Source: Neurospora crassa OR74A (taxonomy: Eukaryota > Ascomycota > Sordariomycetes > Sordariales > Sordariaceae). From it: a DNA stretch of 64,000 nucleotides. A model generated the notes under the pieces. It did no database searches. It saw only the letters and a list, made by a program, of their open reading frames with translations, and was not told the DNA's origin. The position numbers and the translations under genes were made by a program. The DNA is taken from positions 2,170,001 to 2,234,000 of the forward strand of contig NC_026502.1 in NCBI RefSeq assembly GCF_000182925.2, in the 5' to 3' direction. Shown in pieces: positions 1-11,400 of the stretch; position 1 is the stretch's first letter, and every line of letters begins with the position of its first letter.

Positions 1-760
1 GGTAATATAGCCCGATAACGTTATAATAGTATAATACTAACGCCCTCCGCTACTTAACCGGGATTTATTATAAATTGTAAAAATTCCGAGGACGGAACCT
101 ATAAGGGGGGGGGTTGTATTAGGAAGCTAAAAATTCGTATACTAAAGTACTTTAGCAACTACTATTCCCCTTCGTTAACCGATACGTAGAAATACTAATA
201 ATAATACTTATATTAGGTTAAACTTACGGGAAAGATAATCCAATACCGCGCCGAAGCGCTAAACTAGTACGAAGCTCTATAATATTTATTAACAAATAAA
301 TAGAATTTACATAAATATAAAAGAGGCCTAACGGAACATAATTCATTATAGTTGGTAATTATTAATATATTTTTAGATTGACCCCTAACTTGCCGTCCCC
401 TACGTATAGCCACAACCGTAGTCACCTCAGCCTACTTTTCGCCTACGTTCCTAACAGTTAATAGTTTGAATATATAAATATTTAGAAAGCCTAAGCGTAT
501 GTAGATTGAATTGTACGCTAGCGGTTTAGAAGAAGTGGCGATTTATGTACGGTTTAATAATATTAAATATTTAAAATAATTAAAATGCTAGTTAAATAAA
601 CTGTGTTTGTATGGTTTATTTAGTGTGCCGTACATCTTTGTAAGTGCTTGCAAAATTGACCGCTTACTAAAAAAAGCTATGTACGTATGGTTTACTTATC
701 TTAAGCCATTATTATACGGTATACCACACCCTTATAAATTCCGCTAAGATGGCCCCCCGC
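1..760. mobile_element. AT-rich RIP-degraded repeat relic (left edge)
   Basis: The first 760 bases are strongly AT-rich, dense in TA, TAA and TAG, and have no usable reading frame. The composition changes abruptly to normal near position 750. This is the texture RIP leaves in old transposon copies of Neurospora-type genomes. Short frames broken by TAG/TAA occur around 170-310, but I cannot name a family. Two similar short segments near 605-625 and 680-700 (core GTATGGTTTA) may be repeat remnants. The element appears to continue beyond the left edge of the window. RIP origin is inferred from composition only. Confidence 0.55.
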
Positions 761-1199
761 AGCCCAAGCTCACATGCGATGCCATGATCCGTCCCAAACT
801 AAGGCTGTTCGTTCCAGATAGGTGATAGCAGCATCCAGATCTCTTTTCAGGCATATTTTATGCCATCTGGTCACCATCCATGGGCTAGACAAGCACGGCA
901 TTGAAACAGCGTAAAACCCCCGTCGTTCGGTTAATTGGCTGTGACACACCATCTCCACCGTTCTGGAATCACGCAGATAAGGTACCTCTATGGTAGGCTG
1001 CACAATTACACTATACCTAGCCCACGGCACCACCTACCTCGACATGCCAGGCTACCTCGCTACTGTTTGACCATTTCAACCATCCTGGATCCTACCAACA
1101 TCTATCTCATCATTCACGTCTTCCAACCCACCGTCTGTCAACACTGCGCTTTCAATCATCAAAGATCTAAACGCTTTCCAGGAGAACAGGTGGCCCATC
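761..1199 (+). other. Upstream region of the CUE-domain gene
   Basis: This is the transition from repeat DNA to the first gene. The part from about 1030 to 1199 is pyrimidine- and CA-rich with few ATG triplets, typical of a fungal 5' leader. I see no TATA box or other site I can name. Confidence 0.4.
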
Positions 1200-2764
1200 A
1201 TGTCTGCGCCAACCGACAGCAATGTTGTAAGTCCCTCCCCACCGAAACTCAGGGTGATCTTGCAGCAACCAGCAGATTCAAGTTGCCCCCTCCTTCGCGA
1301 AACGGGAACTTCTTTGGTATACTAATCCATTTGTTGAACAGTCCAAGCACGCAACGGTAGAACCCGCGCCCGAATCCCCTACGACAGCTCGACCGTTTGA
1401 ATTGGATGACGACGAAGCTCAGGAGAATGTCCCCTTGGGCACCGATACCACAACAACTGCTACCACACAGAATAATACGTCTGGTTCTGACGAGAACCCC
1501 CCAGCCAAGCCTCCCCGCCCATTGACCGAGGAACAAAAGAATCAGCAGATTCTGAAGGAAGCGTTTCCGTCCATCGATCTTACTGTCATCAAGGCAGTCC
1601 TCAGGGCCAGCCGCGGACAGATCGAGCCCGCCTTCAACGCTCTTCTCGAGATGACGGATCCCGATGCAGTTCAGAACGATGACGTACCCCCGCCGCCTCC
1701 CCCGAGGCCCGCGGCGCAACCCGGCGGTCCTACTTCCACCGAAAGGTCCCAACTGGAGGCTGATGAGATATACGCGCGTCAACTTGCAGAGCATTTTGAG
1801 AGTACCGCCGCGTATGAGGCCAGAACCGCCAACCGCGGAACTCCGGGCTCTTCTCGTGAGCCCACTGCCGCCCGCGGACCGCACATGCCTCCGCGCCATC
1901 GGCAGGAGACGGGCCTGAAGCCAAATGAGCTGTACGACGACAGGGAGCACAGCTTCATTGATGATGATCTGCCGGTTATCAAGGAGAGCTTGCGCAAGGG
2001 GTTTATCGAGACACAGAGCAAGGTCAATTCATGGTTCACAACTATCAAGAAGAAGATTGACGAGACTTTTGATGAGGATGAGAATGAGCGCCGGCAAAAC
2101 GAGAGTAATGCGTTCATGGGAAGACCAACTCGGAATCAGCAGCGCAGAAGTGCAGATTACGACCGTTATGATGCTGATCCGGCCATCCTCAGCGATGACT
2201 TTGCGGGCATGAAGTTCAACAATGATGGCAGTAAGTCTTGTAGCATGGCTCTTGTGCGCGACTTTTGCTAACACGATCATTGCAGCGCCTTACACCGCCC
2301 AGAGCACACATCAGCAGCTGTACGGTAACCCTCATGCGTTCAGACCACCACCACCTTCCAAGTCGCCCAAGTCCTCAGACGGCAGGAAGGTATCGTTTAG
2401 AGATACGGTGGAAGACATCAGCGCCTACGACGCATCACCGAGGATGCAGCCCAAGGATAGTGCTGCTGCGGCCCCGGGAAGTAGCAGTGCTGCTGGGTCG
2501 GCAACCAAGACAAGCAAATGGCAGCCTTTGTCGTCAGTTGACCCGAATCCGATTGCGGACAATGATCCATTCAGCCTGGGAGACAGTGACGACGAGTTCG
2601 AACAAGGTCATAGGCGTAACCAGTCTGGCAGCAGTCAGATCAAGATGGAGGATAATACAGCAACGGATGCAGATCACGAGAGGTTGAGACAGGCAACGGC
2701 CGATGCCATGGCTGATAGTTTGGTGGAGGGGGATAAGGCGAAGAAGAGTGAACAGGCGAAGTAA
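1200..2764 (+). CDS. CUE-domain ubiquitin-binding protein (Cue5/Don1-like)
   Basis: Three exons, 1200-1226, 1342-2230 and 2286-2764, join in frame to give 464 residues. Donors are GTAAGT twice and both acceptors are CAG. The first exon is only nine codons; the start is the ATG that keeps phase across the first intron. A CUE domain lies at about residues 72-118 and shows the FP pair in the first helix (LKEAFPSID) and the dileucine in the third (NALLEM); these contact ubiquitin in the family. The rest is acidic, proline-rich and low in complexity, with an Ala/Ser-rich and acidic C-terminus. In yeast, Cue5 links ubiquitinated cargo to autophagy; that role here is inference. Position next to repeat DNA has not damaged the frame. 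Family assignment is firm and exact orthology less so. Confidence 0.85.
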
Positions 2765-4717
2765 AGGATTACAGGAGTTGTTCGAGGCAATAGGAAGTTT
2801 GTATAATCCGCTGTCAATCAAGATACATTTTAGTCCATGAAAGAAAGGTGGCTAGATTCAGCTGTGGGGTTACATGACATTTCTTTTTTCTTTTTTTTTC
2901 TTTTTTTTTTTCTTCTTCTTACATCAACGAGCAGGGCAACTGAAGGTTGCCAACCGATGTTCCTGTCTTTCCAAACTTTCAGAATGCTTTCAGGCTAGAC
3001 TACGCTAGGTGTCATCCCAAGTGGTCCCTCGAATGTGAGATGCGGGCAACAGCACATGCTTGCCCCGCACTGCTGGAGAAAGCTCCAGCATGGGATGCCC
3101 CTCTTCACAACGACTGCTCATCAATCAGCCTTGTAACACAGGCACATGGCAGGATGACGACTTTTCATTGGCTTGTTGGACGACATGAACCAGCGGTTTG
3201 AATTCGGTATCTTTGCGACCTTTCCGCCTTCTCTTGTCGTCCAAGCGAGAAGGTGAACTATCCAAGGGCAGGGGCTCCCAGAGAAAAGGTCTCCTTCGGT
3301 GGAAATCCAATAATTGTTTGTCACAGTGTTTGAGAGAGATGTAACCGGCGAGATGGAAGCTCAGAATAGTAGTACGCTTTTTGTATTGACCTCTCAAAGA
3401 TACGACAAACTGCTCACGAGACCTTTTACTCGTTACGAACACACCTTTTGCACATGAGTGACATGTCTCCCCAGGATGACCTGAGGGCATGAAACGGGAA
3501 TGTGTCGATGATCGGTACTCCGGAGGTGCAATAACTGACTCCAAGGCCAGGGCATCCTTAGCAGAGACTCACGCCAATTGGCGGGCATCTGTGCCTGTTT
3601 GAGGTGCTGTCATGTTAAGATCTCCGAAAGGTCGGAGCTGCCTAGGTGCTGGAGCAACCAAGATGCCGGTGGCTTGGCGCCTCCGACAGCGACACTGGCA
3701 GCATCAACCCTGACAGCCAGCGCCTTGGTTCCATGCGCGCCTTCCACTTCGCTATCGATAACCACACCTCATGTAACACGAGGGACCCGATGTGGATGGG
3801 GGACTTGGGGACCCAACATCAACCACTCACTTCAGCACCTGCCCACCTTGGTTCGGGTACCTTAAGCTTCCCTTTCCACATCCTTCAAACCTCCCTTTCC
3901 TTTCTCTTTTCTCGCCGGATACTCAAAAGCTGGTAGGTTGACGGGCTGGTGCTTGACTTTTTACTAGAACCACTGGAATCCAGCTGGCTTCGGGTCCTCG
4001 ACTACTACTACTTTCGCTTTTCCTCCGAGGTCTCATCACCAAAGGCAACCGCAAAGGTTCTCGGCCATCTCAGACACAGTCATCTTTCCAGTCTCGAGAC
4101 GGAGCATCCAAAGAAAGTACCTTCTAACGAACTGAACTCCATCCATCCCAGTCACAGACCACTCACCTCACTGCATCAGTGCATGTCTGAAGAAGCTTCC
4201 CCGTCCACTCCCACCTCCCGTCTATCCGGATTCCATCCCGACCTTCACGTTCCATCCAACCTCGCTAGCGCCTTTTTCACCAGTAATCGCCCTCGTAACT
4301 GGTCCTTCAAAAGCTTCACATTCCCACCGAGGCAAATCTGGCGCTGGACTTTGACCTCATTCCTCCACAGCCGTCCTCGTTGCAAGTCTCTCTCTCATCC
4401 TGTGTACCCGACATCAGGAGGAAGAACTTATCATTGTATGTGCCCGAACACCCTTATGGCTGAATCTTCACTACTCCACATCTTATGAAGACCCCCCTCA
4501 GCTAACACACAGATTATAGCTCACCTCAGGGACGAAATCTGATCACCGAATCGAATCTCTCGTAATCTTGGTTGGGTCTTGTGTTCCCTCCAGAGATCTG
4601 TCTTATCGGTTCATGTGCTAGACCGTGAAAGCAACTACCGGCATTGTCTCACCACAGACATCAACTTTCTTACCGCATCGCCAGGCTTCTGCACGTCAGT
4701 AGCCGTCGTTAGGCACC
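2765..4717 (+). other. Intergenic region and nuc-2 upstream/leader region
   Basis: 2765-3900 contains no credible gene; a T-rich tract lies at 2881-2922. From about 3850 to 4717 the sequence becomes CT-rich like a long Neurospora-type 5' leader. If transcription starts near 3900 the leader would carry upstream AUGs, including one at 4183 opening a frame of about 101 codons that ends at 4488. Whether that region is transcribed cannot be told from sequence. Confidence 0.4.
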
Positions 4718-7700
4718 ATGTGAGTTTGCGATCTCTAGCCTCACTTTTCCCTAATCTCACTAGCATGAGATGAAAGCCTTCTTAATTCATTTTCATCCGT
4801 TATCGTCGGGTGCTAAGACGATATGACACTACAGGAAGTTCGGCAAACAAATACAGAAGCGGCAACTTGAGGTCCCCGAGTATGCTGCCAGCTTCGTAAA
4901 CTACAAAGCTCTCAAAAAGGTATGCATCCCGGTTGCTGTTATTGCTGTTGCTGCTCGCGTGTATCATCATGATGTTACCAGGCCTGGACTTAGGGGCATC
5001 ATATCAGCATTCTTGGTCCTTTGCGACTTTGAAAACTACATCGTTCTATCACAACATACGGTTAACTGCGACGCAAATGCTGACACTTTCACATACAGCT
5101 TATCAAGAAGCTATCTGCGACCCCTATTCTACCTCCGCAAACGGACCTTCGACGTGCACCGGGCGAGCCTCTAGATACCCAGTCTGCTCTTCAGGCCAAC
5201 AAGGCCACGTTTTTCTTCCAAATAGTACGTAAGGTATTTCTCTCAGTACCTTGCATTATTAACAATTGTCTAGGACAGAGAGTTGGACAAGGTCAACGCT
5301 TGCTATGTCCAGAAGGAAGCCGAGCTAAAGATTCGGCTCAAGACGCTTCTTGACAAGAAGAAGGCCCTACGATCAAGAAGCGGCGGGACCTCACGACGGT
5401 CCACCAAGTTCACTACCCTTCAAGAGGGTTTCCAGCAGTTTGTCAACGACCTGAACAAATTGCAACAGTTTGTCGAGATCAACGGTACAGCTTTCTCCAA
5501 AATTCTTAAGAAGTGGGATAAGACAGCAAAGTCCAAGACAAAGGAGCTATATCTTTCAAGAGTCGTCGAGAAACGACCAGCCTTTAACCCAACCGTCATC
5601 AGCGAGCTGTCAGATCAAGCGACCACCAGTTTACAAGAACTGGGAGCGTGGGCTGATGGGGACAACGTCAGCTTCGAAACCAGGCCCGATCACGACCATG
5701 TCGTTAGCACCCAACATCTCCTTGGGACTGACGAGGGCGATGCCGATACGTTACTGCTTGACACCGTTCTCTCGGGAAACATCGACTCTCTCAAAGATAT
5801 GCTGGACCGTATGAAGGCCACAGCAGCTCCAGATGGCTCTGCCGATGTCTCGCTAGCGGAACGGGTTACGCGGACGTTCCTGGCGTCCATCAACGAAGGC
5901 TCGCTTGAAGCGCTCAAGGTCCTTCTCGACACTGGACTTGTCGACATTCAGTCCTGGGATGATATCAATGAGCGGAACTGTCTCCACCAGGCGGCCATAT
6001 ATGGTAATTCGTTTGTTCTGGAGTACGGTCTGTCCAAGGGAGTCGACGCGGAGAGGACTGACGCGTATGGACGTGTACCTTTACACTATGCCAGCATGCA
6101 TGGGCGTCTCGACATGATTGACGCCTTGCTCAATGGTATGCTCACACTCATCTAGATGCTGTTTTCTGGTGCACGACTAACCTCCCGGTCTGTAGCTTCC
6201 CCCAAGACTATCAATCTTATTGACCACGACAACTTCACGCCCCTGGTCCATTCCATCGTCCGTAACCATCTTGAGTGTGTCGGTAGGTTACTCGAGAGGT
6301 CTGCCCGGATAGACCCGGTGTCTGATACCGACCATGTACCACTAAACCTTGCCTGTCAACATGGCTCAGTGGCAATCGTCGAGCTGCTTCTCAAGCATGG
6401 TGCCAAGATTCTTGCTGACGCCGAGGGTCTTTACCCTCAACATTTGGTCGCAAGATCAGGGCAGACTCCGGAGATTCTAGTGCTGCTTAAGCAGTACGGA
6501 GCCGATCTCGATCAGATCGATAAGCTTTACGGCTGGACCCCTTTGGTTCATGCAGCAAGTGAGGGTAATGTCCCGTGCCTGCAGGCTTTGCTCGAGACCG
6601 GCGCGGATCCCAACATTCTCGACGAGAAGGACCTTCCTGCCATGTACTATGCGGCTTGGGAAGGGCATCTCGAGTGTATGAAGCTTCTCACACCAGCCAA
6701 AAAGGAGAAGGCGGCAAGCGAGCTCCCACCTATACACATTGGAGGAGCCTTGCCTCCCATGGCTAGCAGCACCGCGCCAATGCCCATGTCCCTGACGCAA
6801 TTGATCCCATCCCCGCGCTCGAGTTACCGCCCCCTATCATTCCCCTACGCCGGTACGGTCACAACTTTCTTGACACCAAAACCGTTGTGCAGATCAGCTT
6901 TGAGGAAGACAGCGAACAACCTCTCCTATTCTTCCAGGACGGCAAGTATCCAGCCGCTCGCCTTACCATCTCATCCAAGTCATCGGACCTCATCCCCAAG
7001 AATATTATTCTTCCCTTCCAAGAAGACACTAGGGTTGCGTCATTCCAGATCGACAATCTTGAATCCTTCACTTTGGACTTTGAGGTATTCCCGACGTATG
7101 GCGCCAAGGTCATTGCGAAGACTGTTGCTCTACCAAATATCTTCCGTGCACTGCTCAGCAGCTCTGGCAAGTGCTGCCTGCCGCTATTTGACCCTCGGCT
7201 GCGCGCCATTGGCCAGATCAGCTTCCACGTCCAAATCATCAAACCCTTCAGCGGAACGCCGCTCGAGATCACGGACTTTGAGACGTACTGGAAGGCCACG
7301 AGCCAGTTCGACACAAACACAAGCACCTTCGTCACCGGCTCCAGTCTGTCGGGCGACTTTGTCCAGATCTACGTCCAGCACACCAAGGACGGGGTTCCTG
7401 TACTCTGGCCCAGATGGACCATTAACTGCGGCGGTATCGACGTCCCCGTGTCCACGCTTACCCTCGCCCAGTTCCAGACCGTCACGGCAGCCGCCAGAAA
7501 CAGAATCAACCTCTCTGAGCTGTCCACTTACACTCTCGACCAAATAGCCGACGTCCATCGCATCCTCGCCAACATCGGGATAACCCTCCACGAGGCCCTC
7601 TTCTTGCTTCCCAAGGGCATGCACGTCAACATCCAAGTCCTGTACCCGACGGCCGACGAAAAAGCTGAAGCCAAGAGCAGCACCGCGGCGGACGACGTCA

Positions 7701-8426
7701 ATGAGTTCGCCGATGCGATCCTCAGCGTCGTCTTCGACCATGCCCGCGCGCAGAGGGCTGAAAGGCCCGATAGCGTCCGGTCGGTGGTGTTTAGTTCGTA
7801 TAATCCTACCTTGTGCACGGCGCTGAACTGGAAGCAACCAAACTTCCCTGTGTTCTTGTGCAATGATATGGGAAGAGAGGATCGGAAGCAGCAGCAACAG
7901 GGATCTTGTAGCAAGGGGGATGGCGATGAGGATATGGGCGGGACTACGGCTGCTAGTAGACGGGAGGCGGCAGATGAAAGGACACTACAGAGTGACGGGA
8001 GGAGGACGAGCTCGATTAAGGATGTGGTGAGGACGGCGACGAGCAATAACCTTATGGGGCTGATTTGTTGTTCAAGGCTGTTGGTAAGTTTTCTCTCTCT
8101 GTCTCTCTCTTTCCCCCCCCCCCCCCCCCCGACCCCAACACTTTCCTCTTAAAGTGAATGTTTTCACTGACGGTTGTGAATGACTACAGGACATGGTGCC
8201 AGCACTGGTTGACGCTATCAAGTCTCATGGGTTGGCTCTGGTGGTGGACAAATCGGGTGAACCTGAGGCGGCGAATAGCAAAGACAGTGGTGATAAGCAG
8301 TTGGGGATTAGTGGTGCGTTGGGAGGATTGGCTGGGTCAGATCCCTTTCCCAAGTTGCCCAAGGGCGTGGATGGGTTGCTCAAGAGTAATGGTGTGTTGA
8401 GGTTTAATGAGTATATCGATGTGTAG
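4718..8426 (+). CDS. nuc-2: NUC-2/PHO81 phosphate-starvation regulator (SPX, ankyrin, GDPD-like), with apparent 1-base frameshift
   Basis: Exons are 4718-4719, 4835-4919, 5099-5224, 5274-6135, 6196-8083 and 8190-8426. The start codon is split: AT at 4718-4719, then GTGAGT, and the G at 4835 followed by a perfect SPX N-terminus (KFGKQIQKRQLEVPEYAAS). Order: SPX domain about 1-190, ankyrin repeats about 275-540, a C2-like segment about 590-660, then a glycerophosphodiesterase-like domain to about 1000. The family senses phosphate and inhibits the PHO80-PHO85 type cyclin/CDK (PREG-PGOV in Neurospora), freeing the NUC-1 activator. The GDPD part looks catalytically dead: the usual HD after the strand DGVPVL is replaced by PR. 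The frame moves from phase 0 to phase 2 at 6792-6793, where two bases stand for a codon. Adding one base gives 1,066 residues, the length I recall for N. crassa NUC-2. It is either a real null allele or a base missing from a CCC run. Confidence 0.93.
8113..8130 (+). repeat. C18 homopolymer inside the last nuc-2 intron
   Basis: An uninterrupted run of 18 C follows a CT-rich stretch within the intron 8084-8189. It sits between a GTAAGT donor and a CAG acceptor, so it does not affect the coding frame. Confidence 0.9.
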
Positions 8427-11400
8427 TTGCGGGATGAAGGGAAAAGACGGGAGAGGAGGTTGGGTAATGCATAGGTATGAGGGAGTCTGCTGGTAGACGA
8501 TTAATGAAAATGACGATGACATTGATGTTTAATCTCTACGTTTACTCTTGACTATAGTGTCTCTCTTTTTTTTTTTCCCTGTCTCTCGACTTCTTTCTTC
8601 ACTTCGTTCCTCGCATTCTCTCTTTAGTTCTCTTTGGTTCTCTCTTCACGCTCTTCAAGTTTTCCAAAATGATTCTTCACCTTGCCTTTCATTATATCTA
8701 TACAGTCAATCATACGGTCTACTAAACAGTCACGTCGCTTCATCATCGCAGCAGACGAACAGAGTAAGGAGCAACATGTGACCGACAACGTTATCCCAAG
8801 GGTAAGTCGGGTCGAATCGGTAATCAACCACTCCGTTTTCTCTCCAGACGGAAACATGCATCGATATTTCACACAACATCGACTTCTATTTCCAGAACCC
8901 ACCATCAGCCATCAGCCGTTTCTCGTGGCTTCCTTAACCAGTTATTGCAGGTAGTCAAGTCAGCTCATGAGGCTGTGTATTGCAAAGAGTAAGCCAAACA
9001 TTCCACTGCAGTAGGATAACGCCACTGGACGTTCCGAGAGCCGAAGAGCCTTCCAAACTTCCAATCGTGCATGCATGTATACCAGCCATAATAGGTACAC
9101 TAGCTGATGCGGTCGTCGATCTTTTCTTGGTTCCAAAGTTTTTGATCGCTTCGGTACTGTAGAGTCTCATACATGACGTGACGTTTCTGTGGGATATTTT
9201 GCTGTTTTACACTACATGTACTGTACACCTCGGCCGGCATTTAGTCTGTTAGCGTGGTACCGCCACCTCACAGAATTTGACAGGCTGGTAGCGGGCACAC
9301 CAATGATCTTTTGTAGGAAAGATTACCATTGTCGCCACTTGCCATTTCACCGCGCTAACAGCGTAGTGCACACTCTGTAATATGTCTGCAGAGTTATAGT
9401 ACACGCCATATACGCTGGGCGTATTTTACTCGCCACTGATGTGCTTGGTATTTATGTCCTAGACTAGTATAGTGTATTGGTTATGGCGACCAACTAAAGT
9501 ATTTAGGTGGAAGCAAAAAAGTTGGTTGGTTGAGACAGAGATGAATATGCTCAATGAGAATTGCTGGATGGATGACGCAGGTACGGAACAAACCCCAGTT
9601 TCCGTGTTTCTACAATAATTGCAGTTTGAAGATAGCCCATCACTTTCTCTTACACAAGTTATGCGTTTCCCTGACAAGTATGGATGGCATTGATGTCCTT
9701 GACGATCGATTTTCTCACTGGAAAATACGTCAAAGCATGTGGACACACAGCAATTTGGAGAGGCCATCTTCAAACACTCCTCCCATCGCCATCAGCAGCA
9801 ATCTTGGATTACGACGTCGACTACGACGACGCCGAGACATGAATGACAGTCCAAACCCGAACTCACAGCTGTCACCGGCCCGCTAAACTCACACGACAAG
9901 CGGAAAACCTTCCCAAGTCCCGGCCATCCGCAAGGGCCACTAGTATAGCTCGGGACCTTTGCCAAGACCGGGGAATCCTGTCCCATTGTTGAGGCTGGGG
10001 CGACTTGGAATTAGAATTGAGTATGGAAAACCCCCGAACACCACCCCCCCTCCGATCTGGCATCGATGGAGATGTTTAATTTCGCTTTCTCTCCCCCCCC
10101 CCCCCCCCCCCCCCTCTCGTCGCCCTACATGCCATTTTTTTTTCTTTGGTCAGGTGGATAGACACATCAATTGGAAGCGGAACGGACTATCTGGAAAAGG
10201 TTGGTGTCCAGGGCACCAGCGTTGTTCTTTTTGAACTTTGTCGGGTTTCGCCGGTGGTAACGTGATGCCTTTATACGTAGCGCCTACACAAACTGACAGT
10301 AGGTATCGTGGGGGATTATAGGGAAGAAACAAGTGCGGAAAGTAAAAAGGTGAAGAAGAGCGGCCAGGCCGTGAGAAAAGCGGGATTGTGATCGATGGAT
10401 GCTACACTAGGATTTCTGGTCAAAACAGAGGACTTGTGACTGAGATGGGAAGTAGAATAAAAAGAAACCTGGAAGGGGAAATGACATTGACGTAGAGAAA
10501 AGGCTGAAAGGGCAAGTATATAAATTGGTTGGAATAGACCCGTGAATGTTTGTGTTGTTGGTGTTGGTTTTGTCTGTCCGGTCGTGTCAATTGCCACTTT
10601 GTGAGTCCGCGGTGTTGGTGTTGTTGGGAGTCCTCTTGTGATCCTCGTATTTCCGGGGTAGGTAGGATTGGTTCTCTCGTATGCGAACAGGCTGCCCTTT
10701 GGTCCATACTTCTAGATAGGTGCCGCTGTTGCCGGAACTGGCCGTCATATTTTTTTTTTCTTTTTTTTTTTTTTTTTCTTTCTTGTTCTCTAGAGGCACC
10801 ACTGCGCATTTCTTTCCAGTGGGCTAGCGTACCTAGTATAGTTCAACCTTGGCTTGATTGTTAGCTCGAGACTTGCGACGTCGGGTCCTCGGATAAAGGA
10901 AAAGGGCAAGGAATTCTCTGCTTTCATTGGTTCAAACCACTCCCAGGCGAGCAATGGCCAACTGGACGCTGGTCATGTCAGCAGTCGCGCCTGGCCATCA
11001 TGAAAGTGGGCAGAGTGCCCTGCTTAAGATATAGCCCAGGTGTAAAGAGCTCTCTGCAAGTACCTCGCTAGCAATCAAGCCAGGGTAAACTGTAGGTAAG
11101 TAAGGTACCACGATCACAGGCATCGCGGTTGCCAAAAGCGCTGAAATGCGGCTGAATTGGAATTGGAATGTGCAGCACCTCAGGCAGGTCCACCACCTCG
11201 CTCTCGCAAAGTACCTCTAGAAGCACCTCAAGGAGGGCTTTGCCGTTGTTGCTCTTGATGGCATCCACAGAAGCATCCACGCCTTGTGGGGCCGCGGTTA
11301 TAGAGGTACATCAGACACATGGAGCCTGTCTTCCGGTTTTATCCCCTCTCGCTTCTCTTCAGAATACGAAATTATAACCAGTTCACGTCATTGACCCGTG

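Noticed and set aside
6678-6770. Intron that might explain the nuc-2 phase change
   Set aside because: GTATGA to TAGCAG would remove sequence that continues the ankyrin region and still leave the wrong phase.
7184-7897. 237-codon minus-strand frame inside nuc-2
   Set aside because: Antisense shadow of a high-GC3 coding exon.
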